Shown here in pieces: positions 45,783 through 53,590 of a DNA stretch of 64,000 nt; positions within the stretch are counted from its first letter, which is position 1, and every line of letters begins with the position of its first letter. This DNA comes from Acidimicrobiales bacterium. Lineage in GTDB: Bacteria; Actinomycetota; Acidimicrobiia; Acidimicrobiales; Aldehydirespiratoraceae. The notes beneath the pieces are model-generated. The model saw only the letters and a program-made list of their open reading frames with translations, was not told the DNA's origin and searched no databases. The DNA lies in assembly GCA_029263195.1 (NCBI GenBank), contig JAJCXX010000054.1, positions 36,056 to 100,055 of the forward strand. Direction: 5' to 3'. A program made the translations under genes and the position numbers.

Positions 45783-46410
45783 GCAGGAGAAGGTAGGCGG
45801 CAATGCCGCAGGCCACCACCACATTGAGAGATCGCTTGGTGCCGACCATCGGAATCGACACGACCCGATCGCATATGTCGAGAATCTCGGGATCGACGCC
45901 GACCACTTCGTTGCCGACCACCAGCACCGTTGGCTGACCCACCGGGAGGGTACCGACGGCGAAGATATCGTCGGCCTCGTGGTGCTCCTCGAGCGCCCAC
46001 AACGCATACCCCTGGCCCTTTAGATCGCGAGCCAGATCGACCCCATTGAGATTGTGGGCCCAAGGCAGGGGCGTTCCCAACGCCGACTTCGCGAAACGTT
46101 GATGTTCGGGAGTCGCGGTGATTCCTCCGAGGTGCATGGCGCGAACCCCGACCCCGTCAGCGGTGCGAAACAGAGAACCCACGTTGCCGACTGATCTGAT
46201 GTTGTCGAGCATCAATTCGAGGTGCAGATTCGAGTCTGCGCCCTGTGGCGCAGACTCCCGATCGCTCGGTGTCACCGCCGTCGCCTCCGCCGCGGCGACC
46301 CCCGACTCACAATGAGGGCACCGGTAGCCTTCGACGGGCTCGTTGTCGAGCGCCGCCGGAAACCGGAAGCGGCACCCTTCGTTCAGACACTGATGGATGG
46401 CATAGGTCAC
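45754..46410 (-). CDS. SpoU/TrmH-family RNA methyltransferase with N-terminal zinc ribbon
   Basis: 218 residues. The GTG at 46410 overlaps the PPDK stop (GTGA). The SPOUT knot motifs are [17 protein letters not shown] (motif 1), [16 protein letters not shown] (motif 2) and [21 protein letters not shown] (motif 3), so it should 2'-O-methylate an RNA using SAM. CLNEGC and, 22 residues on, CPHC at the N-terminus look like a zinc ribbon, an uncommon addition. Substrate RNA unknown. Confidence 0.83.
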   Translation of the reverse strand: MTYAIHQCLNEGCRFRFPAALDNEPVEGYRCPHCESGVAAAEATAVTPSDRESAPQGADSNLHLELMLDNIRSVGNVGSLFRTADGVGVRAMHLGGITATPEHQRFAKSALGTPLPWAHNLNGVDLARDLKGQGYALWALEEHHEADDIFAVGTLPVGQPTVLVVGNEVVGVDPEILDICDRVVSIPMVGTKRSLNVVVACGIAAYLLLHGRRQQEGA

Positions 46411-49109
46411 CGATTGAGTATCGACGACCGGCCGGCTTCGAGTCGTGCAATCGGAACCCGGAACGGCGAACACGACACGTAGTCGAGCCCGACCTCGTCG
46501 AAAAAGTGGATCGACTCGGGGTCTCCACCGTGCTCGCCGCACACACCCAAGTGGAGTCCGGGATGGGTCTCTCGGCCTCGCTCCGACGCCAATCTCACCA
46601 GCTCTCCGACACCGTCGATGTCGATCGTTTCGAATGGTGAAACGCTGAAGACACCCTTCTCCAGGTAGTCGTTGAAGAAGGCCGCCTCGACGTCGTCGCG
46701 CGAGAAACCCCAGGTTGTCTGGGTGAGGTCATTGGTGCCGAACGAGAAGAAGTCGGCGGTCTCGGCAATACGTCCCGCCGTGAGGGCGGCCCGGGGCAGT
46801 TCGATCATCGTGCCGATCGGGATCTCGAGGGGAACTCCGGTGTCGGCGGCGATCTCGGCGATCAGGGCCTCGGCCTCATCGCGGATCAACTGAAGTTCGA
46901 CCACCGAACCAACCAGCGGAACCATGATCTCGGCACGAGCATCCCCTCCGGCCTTGATGCGTTGTGTACAGGCCTCGGCGATGGCTCTGACCTGCAACGG
47001 GAAGAGGCCCGGCACCACCAGACCGAGCCGCACGCCGCGCAGGCCCAGCATCGGGTTGGCCTCATGGAGACGCTCGACCGCGGCCAGCAGCTTCTCGCCT
47101 TCGTGATCGGCTTCGCCTCTGGCCTCGGCCACCGCAACCCGGACCCGCAGGTCGGCGTGGTCCGGCAAGAACTCGTGGAGCGGCGGATCGAGAAGCCTGA
47201 TTGTGCAGGGCAGGCCGTCCATCTCCGAGAGGAGGTCGACGAAGTCGGATCTCTGCAACGGCAGAAGCGCTTTCAGTGCCTCATCTCGTTCGTCGGGATT
47301 GTCGGCCAATATGACTCTCTCGACCAGCACGCGGCGATCGCCGAGGAACATGTGCTCGGTGCGGCACAGACCGACCCCTTCAGCGCCGAGGGCTCTGGCC
47401 CGCTCGGCATCGGGGGCCTTGTCGGCATTGGCGCGCACCCCCAGACGTCGGGCCCCGTCGGCTCGGGCCAGGACTCGATCAACAGCAAGAATGAGCTCAC
47501 GCGTTTCAGTGTCAGCATCGGCATCGGCATGAGCCAGGGCGACGTGGAGACCCTCTTCCAGGTAGCAGAAAACCGGCGAGGATCCGACCGGCAACTCCCC
47601 CTTGTAGACCTCGCCGGTGCTGCCGTTGACCGATAGGACGTCTCCCTCACAGATCGTGACTCCGTTGGCGGTGGCGCAGCGTCCTTCCGCGTCGACGTGC
47701 ATATCGGCGGCCCCGCACACGCACGTCTTGCCCAGACCTCTCGCCACGACCGCCGCGTGCGAGGTCTTGCCTCCACGCGAGGTGAGGATGCCTTCGGAGG
47801 CGACCATGCCGCCGAGATCATCGGGGTTGGTTTCCTTGCGGAGCAGTACGACCTTCTCGCCGCGTCCGACCCACTCCACCGCGGTGGCGGAGTCGAACAC
47901 GGCGCGGCCAACCGCCGCTCCGGGAGATGCCGCCATGCCGTGGGTGAATGTGGTCCGCGGGGTGTGGAGATCGAACTGAGGGAACATGAGTTGGGCCAGC
48001 TGTGCGCCGGTGACCCGACCTAGGGCCTCGTCGATCGTGATCAAACCCTCGTCGACCAGCTGAACCGCTATTCGGAACGCGGCTGAGGCGGTTCGCTTGC
48101 CGACCCGGGTCTGAAGCATCCAGAGCTTGCCTCGCTCGACCGTGAACTCGATGTCGCACAGGTCGCGATAGTGGGATTCGAGCAGCTCCATGTTGACCAG
48201 CAGCTGGTCGTAGGAATCAGAGTCGAGCTGCCTGAACTCGTCGAGCGACAGCGTGTTGCGGATCCCGGCAACCACGTCTTCGCCTTGGGCGTTGGAGAGG
48301 TAGTCGCCGTAAGCGCCGGTTGTGCCAGTGGCCGGATCGCGGGTGAAACACACCCCCGACCCCGAGGTGTCGCCGAGATTGCCGAACACCATGGTGCACA
48401 CGTTGACGGCGGTGCCGAGATCGTCGGAGATGTGTTCACGTCGGCGGTAGAGCTTGGCCCGATCGGTATTCCAGGACGAGAACACGGCGAGCACCGTCAT
48501 ATCGATCTGCCGACGCGGGTCTTGGGGGAAATCCTCTCCCGACTCCTCGACCACGATCCTCTTGAAACGCTCGACCAGTTCACGTAGCGACGTCTCGTCG
48601 AGCTCGACATCGCCGCTCACACCGGCGGTTTCGACGGCCTCGTCGAGAGCGTCGGAGAAGAGATCACCATCGACTCCCATGACCGTCTTGGCGAACATCT
48701 GGATGAGGCGCCGATAGGAATCCCAGGCAAAGCGTGGGTTGGCGGACACAGCAGCCAGCCCCATCACCGACTGGTCGTTGAGACCGACGTTGAGCACGGT
48801 GTCCATCATTCCGGGCATCGAGAACTTGGCTCCCGAACGGACGCTGACCAGAAGCGGGTCCGACGCTTCGCCCAGGGCGCGACCGGCGACGGCCTCGAGA
48901 CGGTCCAGCGCCTCGGTGACCTCGCCGGCCAGCGTCGGCGGCTCCGATCCAGTGGCCAGATACTCGCGGCAGGCTTCGGTCGTGACCGTGAATCCAGGTG
49001 GCACCGGCAACCCCAACCGGGTCATCTCTGCCAGGTTCGCCCCTTTGCCGCCAAGGAGATCCTTCTGGGTCCTGTCACCTTCGGAGAAGTCGTAGACGTA
49101 CGTCCTCAC
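46407..49109 (-). CDS. ppdK: pyruvate phosphate dikinase
   Basis: 900 residues from GTG 49109, which has GGGAG upstream and makes the protein begin VRTYVYDFSEGDRTQKDLLGGKGANLAEM, like known PPDKs; a frame open to 49139 is less likely. Nucleotide-binding N-terminal half, phospho-carrier His in GGKTSHAAVVARGLGKTCVCG, and PEP/pyruvate barrel with FGTNDLTQTTWGFSRDD. It interconverts pyruvate + ATP + Pi with PEP + AMP + PPi. Together with the glycyl radical genes it could serve gluconeogenesis or PPi-linked glycolysis. Confidence 0.95.
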   Translation of the reverse strand: MRTYVYDFSEGDRTQKDLLGGKGANLAEMTRLGLPVPPGFTVTTEACREYLATGSEPPTLAGEVTEALDRLEAVAGRALGEASDPLLVSVRSGAKFSMPGMMDTVLNVGLNDQSVMGLAAVSANPRFAWDSYRRLIQMFAKTVMGVDGDLFSDALDEAVETAGVSGDVELDETSLRELVERFKRIVVEESGEDFPQDPRRQIDMTVLAVFSSWNTDRAKLYRRREHISDDLGTAVNVCTMVFGNLGDTSGSGVCFTRDPATGTTGAYGDYLSNAQGEDVVAGIRNTLSLDEFRQLDSDSYDQLLVNMELLESHYRDLCDIEFTVERGKLWMLQTRVGKRTASAAFRIAVQLVDEGLITIDEALGRVTGAQLAQLMFPQFDLHTPRTTFTHGMAASPGAAVGRAVFDSATAVEWVGRGEKVVLLRKETNPDDLGGMVASEGILTSRGGKTSHAAVVARGLGKTCVCGAADMHVDAEGRCATANGVTICEGDVLSVNGSTGEVYKGELPVGSSPVFCYLEEGLHVALAHADADADTETRELILAVDRVLARADGARRLGVRANADKAPDAERARALGAEGVGLCRTEHMFLGDRRVLVERVILADNPDERDEALKALLPLQRSDFVDLLSEMDGLPCTIRLLDPPLHEFLPDHADLRVRVAVAEARGEADHEGEKLLAAVERLHEANPMLGLRGVRLGLVVPGLFPLQVRAIAEACTQRIKAGGDARAEIMVPLVGSVVELQLIRDEAEALIAEIAADTGVPLEIPIGTMIELPRAALTAGRIAETADFFSFGTNDLTQTTWGFSRDDVEAAFFNDYLEKGVFSVSPFETIDIDGVGELVRLASERGRETHPGLHLGVCGEHGGDPESIHFFDEVGLDYVSCSPFRVPIARLEAGRSSILNR

Positions 49110-49202
49110 GGTTGTGCTCCCGGTCGTCGGATTCACCAAGAACTTAATACCGCAGTTCGCAATCTCGGACCCAACTCTGCGGTTGGACGAAGACGGTGGT
49201 TG

Positions 49203-49622
49203 TCAGCCGCTGATTCCGCGACGCTCGAGCTCAGCGTCGATCTCGCTCATGCGCTTCCTCATCTCGCCTGCACCGCCTGCGTCGAGAATCGCGTCGTTGA
49301 GAGCCTTGACTCCCGAGCGGACCGTCGAGTCGTGACGGATCGACGAGGTCAGACCGTGAGAGAAACCGGACTGTCGGATCGTCTGGTCCTGCAGTTCGAT
49401 GATCTGGCGCTCGTACTCCTCGAGTTCGGCGCGTAGCTGATGGACGGAGCGATTTCTGTCGCCCCGTTCGGGAAATGTCTCGACTCGCCGGCGAAGCGAT
49501 TCGCGTTCTGACTCAAGGCGCCGGCGAATACTCGGATCGTCGGCGGGGTAGGTCTCCAACTGCAGGAAGATCTCCGACAGGCGGCTGAATATCTGGTCGA
49601 GATCAGACGGCTCGTTGCTCAC
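49203..49622 (-). CDS. small coiled-coil protein
   Basis: 139 residues from GTG 49622, which follows the start context CTTTCTCGC. Long amphipathic stretches (about residues 30-85 and the C-terminal RMSEIDAELERRGI) predict coiled coils; no known domain was recognised. It lies between the activase and PPDK genes on the same strand. Function unknown. Confidence 0.65.
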   Translation of the reverse strand: MSNEPSDLDQIFSRLSEIFLQLETYPADDPSIRRRLESERESLRRRVETFPERGDRNRSVHQLRAELEEYERQIIELQDQTIRQSGFSHGLTSSIRHDSTVRSGVKALNDAILDAGGAGEMRKRMSEIDAELERRGISG

Positions 49623-49648
49623 GCGAGAAAGAGTAGCCCCGCCACCTG

Positions 49649-50548
49649 TCAAGAGGGATCGGGCACTTCGATTCCGCGGTCTAGAAATTCCCGGCGAACG
49701 ACATCGAGACGATCGTCGGAGTAACGGCCGAGCCCGAGCTTGGGTTGGCAACCTTGGATGATGTCGATCTTGGCCTCGCCCATGTTGTGGTACTCGAGCA
49801 GGTGGATCGAAGGCCGATCGATGTCGTGGAGGAAGCCGATGACAGAGTCGATGTTCTGGGGCGTGTCGGTGAGTCCCGGCACCAGCGGCATCCGAAACTC
49901 GACCGGAAATCCCCCGGCGACCAGTCGCCTGGCGTTGTCGACGATTCCAGTGAAACCGGGGCCGATATTCTGTCGGTGGCCGGCCACGTCGAGGATCTTG
50001 AGATCGAAGTAGATCAGGTCGAGCAGCCGGAGGATCGGCTCCCACGTGGTCCACACGAACTTCCCGGCCGTCTCCAGATTGGTGTGGATTCCCGATTCCC
50101 CACAAAGCTCGAGCACCCGCTTCACGAACCGGGGATGCAAGGTCGGCTCACCACCGGTGAACGTGATTCCCCCACCCGAGTTCTCGTAGTAGGGAAGGTC
50201 GGCCATCAGCCGTTCCATCAGCTCTTCGGGCGTCAGTTCCTCCCCGATGAGACGCAGCGCACCGTTGGCGCACGCCTCCACACACAACCCGCATCGGTTG
50301 CACTTCTCCTGATCGATCCGGTAGTCGCCACGAAGAATCGCATCGTTGGGGCATACAGCCGCGCAATCGAAGCTTCCGAGACAGCGATCGCCGTAGAAGG
50401 CGATCACCGGACGAGTCGATTGAGATTCCGGGTTCTGGCACCATGCGCAGTGCAGGCCGCATCCCTTCAGGAAGACGAGCGACCGGATTCCGGGCCCGTC
50501 GTGAAGCGAGAATCGCTGAACATCGAATACGGGCGCGCTTACCGGCAT
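49649..50548 (-). CDS. glycyl radical enzyme activase (radical SAM)
   Basis: 299 residues. CGLHCAWCQNPES holds the CxxxCxxC of the SAM-binding [4Fe-4S] cluster. Two further clusters are predicted from CLGSFDCAAVCPNDA and CNRCGLCVEACANGA, as in the activases of CutC- and glycerol-dehydratase-type enzymes. TFTGGEPTLHP and IHTNLETAG are further radical SAM motifs. It abstracts the glycine hydrogen of the partner enzyme, to which it is coupled by a TGATG overlap. Confidence 0.93.
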   Translation of the reverse strand: MPVSAPVFDVQRFSLHDGPGIRSLVFLKGCGLHCAWCQNPESQSTRPVIAFYGDRCLGSFDCAAVCPNDAILRGDYRIDQEKCNRCGLCVEACANGALRLIGEELTPEELMERLMADLPYYENSGGGITFTGGEPTLHPRFVKRVLELCGESGIHTNLETAGKFVWTTWEPILRLLDLIYFDLKILDVAGHRQNIGPGFTGIVDNARRLVAGGFPVEFRMPLVPGLTDTPQNIDSVIGFLHDIDRPSIHLLEYHNMGEAKIDIIQGCQPKLGLGRYSDDRLDVVRREFLDRGIEVPDPS

Positions 50549-52875
50549 CAGGCCCTTTGCCGAGTGCGGTCGATCAGCTCCTGCTGCATAGCCGGTGTCA
50601 GATCGACGAAGTAGGCGCAGTAGCCCGAGACCCTCACGAGGAGGTTGCGATGGCTCTCGGGGTCGAGCATGGCCTCTTCGAGCACTTCGGGGTCGAGGAC
50701 GTTGATCTGCACCTGCATTCCGCCTTGAGCAAAATAGCCGAGAATCAGGGCTCGAAGTGCGGCTCGCCCGGTGTCGCCTTTCACCGTGGCGGAGTCGAAC
50801 TTGATGTTGACGTTGATGCCGTTGCCAAAACGCTGGTGGTCGAGCTTCGCCACTGAGTTGAGCGATGCCGTGGGGCCGACAATGTCGGAGCCGTCGACGG
50901 GAGCCAGGCCGTCGGCAAGTGGCCGCCCCGCCCGCCGGCCGCTCGGCATCGCCGCCATCTTCTTCCCGAATCCCTGATGGCAGGTCATTGAGTAGTAGCC
51001 GGGCATCCAGCGCCCGCCTCGAGTGTTGGTGTGTAGCGAGATGCACCGATCGAACATCGACACGACCTGCTCGGCGAGTTGGTCGGCGAGTGGATTGTCG
51101 TTCCCGAAGCCTTCAACTCTTCGGGCCCGTGCCCGCAGCAGGTCTTGTCCTTCGAAATCGGTGGCGCAGGCGTTGGCCATCTCTTCCAGCGAGCAGTGCT
51201 TGTCGCGGAACACAAGCTTCTCGATTACGGCCAATGAGTTGGCCAGATCGGCTACCCCGACGGCCTGTATCCCGGATGCGTTGTATCGGGCACCGCCCTG
51301 GGTCGAGTCGGTGGCGTTCTCGATGCATCCCCCGATGGTCAGCGACGACAACGGGGTCGGAAAGTTGATCGCACCCGAGCGCTCCACCGCGTCGAGCGAG
51401 TGCTTGAGGCCGGCGATACGGCTCTTGGTGGTTGTCTCGATCCGTTCGATCAGTTGGGTCGTCGATCCGATGTCTTGGAGCCAGGGTCGTTCGATGGACT
51501 GGCCGGGTTTCATCTTCTGGCCGTCGCCGAACACGAGCTCGAGACTCAACGCGAGGTTGAATATGGCGGCGTCCGACGATGTGAAGCTCTCGCCGGAAAG
51601 GGCCGGTTCGACACAACCCACGGTGGCGTAGTTCCAGACCTTCGACGACTCGACTCCCCTGTCGGCCATCGCCGGCATGATCACGTCGTCGTTGTAGAGA
51701 GCGGGTGATCCGCCGCCACCGGACACCACCTCGACGACCCGTTTCACGTAGTCGTCGTCCGACTGTGCGCTGATTCTGGCGTGCCAGTTCGGCTGTCTTG
51801 TCTTGAATCCCTCGATTACGTCGAGCAGCAGGAACGTGAGTTCGTTGCTGGCGTCGTCGCCCGACGCGTCGACTCCTCCGATCGAGGCGGCCTGACCACT
51901 GGGAAGACCGGCGAAATAGTTGGTGACACGCTCGGAGAACAGCGGTACGACCTCCGACAGTTTCAGACAGAACGCCGCGAAAAGGTTGCGCACGTCGTCA
52001 GGGTCGAAATCGGCTCTCTTGGCCTCCTCGCGGTAGAGCGGATGGAGGTATTGGTCGATACGGCCGAGGCTCACGCCTTGGTCGAGCGACTCGATCTGGA
52101 TCAGCATCTGGAAGAGCCAGATCAACTGGAGGGCTTCTCGAAGGTTGCGGGGAGGCCGTCTGGGAACCTGGTTGAAGACTTCGACCAAATCGTGGCGGCC
52201 CATGCGGATGGATTCGTCGCGGTAGCGGTCGGCGAATCTCTCCACGGCCTCGATGCTCACGAGACTGGCTCGGAGATAGTCGCGCTGGTTGTCGTCAAGG
52301 TCGTGATCGAGCATTCGTGCTTCGACTTCGGCTCTCAAACCGTCGGTGCCGAGCGAGATCAGTTGACCGTGGTCGGGTAGGAAATGCGCCACCCCACCTA
52401 CCTCGTTGATCACGTAGTCGACCGCGCCGAGCTGATCCTTCGCGTACTTGACGCGTTCGCGCAGAGGAAACGCCTGCATGGCGAGACTGCGGTTGAGCCA
52501 GTAGGGAATCGCCGAACGGAGCAATGCCCACTTGGCGCTGGGTTCCACTCGAAGCTGGTTGACGTCGCGCTTCTCGAACCGGAAGAGGTCTTCCAGCATC
52601 GCCGATCCGGCCTTTTCGATGTGGCAGATGGCGCCGATGCGATGCTCGGTATGGGTTCCCACGATCAACTCACCCGGATAGATCCGAATGGTTCGTCGCT
52701 CTAGGTGGTCGGCGAGCGCACCGGCGTTGAGCATGCAGGCCGATTTGCCGTTACCCGACTCGCGCTTCCAGTAGTCGGTGTAGTGAAGGGCGCGTTCTGC
52801 CCCTAACGCCGCCCGGCTCTCTTGATGGTCGGCGTGGAGTTTCGCGATCTCCGGCGATGGTCGCCATTTCGTCAT
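50548..52875 (-). CDS. glycyl radical enzyme, dehydratase/lyase-like
   Basis: 775 residues from ATG 52875 (GGGAG upstream). The active-site loop NYATVGCVEPALSG has the Cys-x-Glu of diol/glycerol dehydratases and choline lyase, not the CC of pyruvate formate-lyase. The C-terminal RVSGYCAYFVDLTPAMQQELI carries the glycyl radical Gly. The substrate is unknown. No bacterial-microcompartment gene is nearby. Such enzymes are inactivated by oxygen, unusual beside so many aerobic oxidation genes. Confidence 0.9.
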   Translation of the reverse strand: MTKWRPSPEIAKLHADHQESRAALGAERALHYTDYWKRESGNGKSACMLNAGALADHLERRTIRIYPGELIVGTHTEHRIGAICHIEKAGSAMLEDLFRFEKRDVNQLRVEPSAKWALLRSAIPYWLNRSLAMQAFPLRERVKYAKDQLGAVDYVINEVGGVAHFLPDHGQLISLGTDGLRAEVEARMLDHDLDDNQRDYLRASLVSIEAVERFADRYRDESIRMGRHDLVEVFNQVPRRPPRNLREALQLIWLFQMLIQIESLDQGVSLGRIDQYLHPLYREEAKRADFDPDDVRNLFAAFCLKLSEVVPLFSERVTNYFAGLPSGQAASIGGVDASGDDASNELTFLLLDVIEGFKTRQPNWHARISAQSDDDYVKRVVEVVSGGGGSPALYNDDVIMPAMADRGVESSKVWNYATVGCVEPALSGESFTSSDAAIFNLALSLELVFGDGQKMKPGQSIERPWLQDIGSTTQLIERIETTTKSRIAGLKHSLDAVERSGAINFPTPLSSLTIGGCIENATDSTQGGARYNASGIQAVGVADLANSLAVIEKLVFRDKHCSLEEMANACATDFEGQDLLRARARRVEGFGNDNPLADQLAEQVVSMFDRCISLHTNTRGGRWMPGYYSMTCHQGFGKKMAAMPSGRRAGRPLADGLAPVDGSDIVGPTASLNSVAKLDHQRFGNGINVNIKFDSATVKGDTGRAALRALILGYFAQGGMQVQINVLDPEVLEEAMLDPESHRNLLVRVSGYCAYFVDLTPAMQQELIDRTRQRA

Positions 52876-52948
52876 GATTTCGGCTCCCGTGGACGAGAGA
52901 AGCTCCCAGCAGAGTACCCCCACGAGCCACCTCGACTCCCCCTCCATT

Positions 52949-53003
52949 CCGAAATCAGGGTGCTGCGGCCACAATCCTTGTGGCCACAGCACCCTGATTT
53001 CGG
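52949..53003. repeat. palindromic hairpin family, copy 4 (probable terminator)
   Basis: 26-base arms, 25 paired (one C-A mismatch), loop TCC. Outer CCGAAATCAGGG, inner TGCTG(C)GGCCACAA. It sits 75 bases downstream of the stop of the lipoprotein gene at 53078 and ahead of the glycyl radical gene. Confidence 0.85.
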
Positions 53004-53077
53004 GGGTATCGCCTCAATCTCCAGCGACGAGGTCGTCAATCTCATCGCCGCTGGCTGACCGCCCGTCGGCCGAGACG

Positions 53078-53590
53078 CTATAGGTCGTCGCCCGCCTCGC
53101 AGGGGCTGTCGGCCGACGCGCGACTCGCGATATCGGCGCCCGAGGTCGAGACGAATTCGATCTTGCCCGGACCGCCCGCGGCGTCGACGAAGTCGGCAAT
53201 CGCCTCACACAGGGCGACCGCCTCCTCCGGTTCGAAGAAGCTGGTCTGGAGATTGACGAGCACCTGATCCTCAGCCACGAACAGCAAGGAGATCTCCGAC
53301 GAGAACCCGGTCTCCGGTAGGGAGCTGTCGAGGTAGTCGACCAGTCCACCCGTGTCGAAATCGAAAGAGTTGGCTGCCGGATCAGGCGGATCAGTGCCGG
53401 GCGGGTCTGTGTCGACGCTGGCGGGCGTCGCGTCGGTGGTCTCGGGAGCGGCCGGCAGCGAGCCATCCACCTCTTCACCGCCTGAGCACGCCGACAACAG
53501 GACGCCGAGGGCCAACGCTACGACCACCAGCCGCGGTGATCGCCACGGACGCCGACCCCGCTCGCCGCCGGCTCGATTGATGGTGTCCAT
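53078..53590 (-). CDS. small lipoprotein
   Basis: 170 residues from ATG 53590, overlapping the upstream stop by one base (TGATG). RLVVVALALGVLLSAC is a lipoprotein signal (lipobox LSAC, C35), then an Asp/Pro/Thr-rich linker. The folded part (NSFDFDTGGLVDYLDSS..., QTSFFEPEEAVALCEAIADFVDAAGG) has two cysteines that may bond. No family was recognised. It is coupled to the following large membrane protein gene. Confidence 0.75.
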   Translation of the reverse strand: MDTINRAGGERGRRPWRSPRLVVVALALGVLLSACSGGEEVDGSLPAAPETTDATPASVDTDPPGTDPPDPAANSFDFDTGGLVDYLDSSLPETGFSSEISLLFVAEDQVLVNLQTSFFEPEEAVALCEAIADFVDAAGGPGKIEFVSTSGADIASRASADSPCEAGDDL

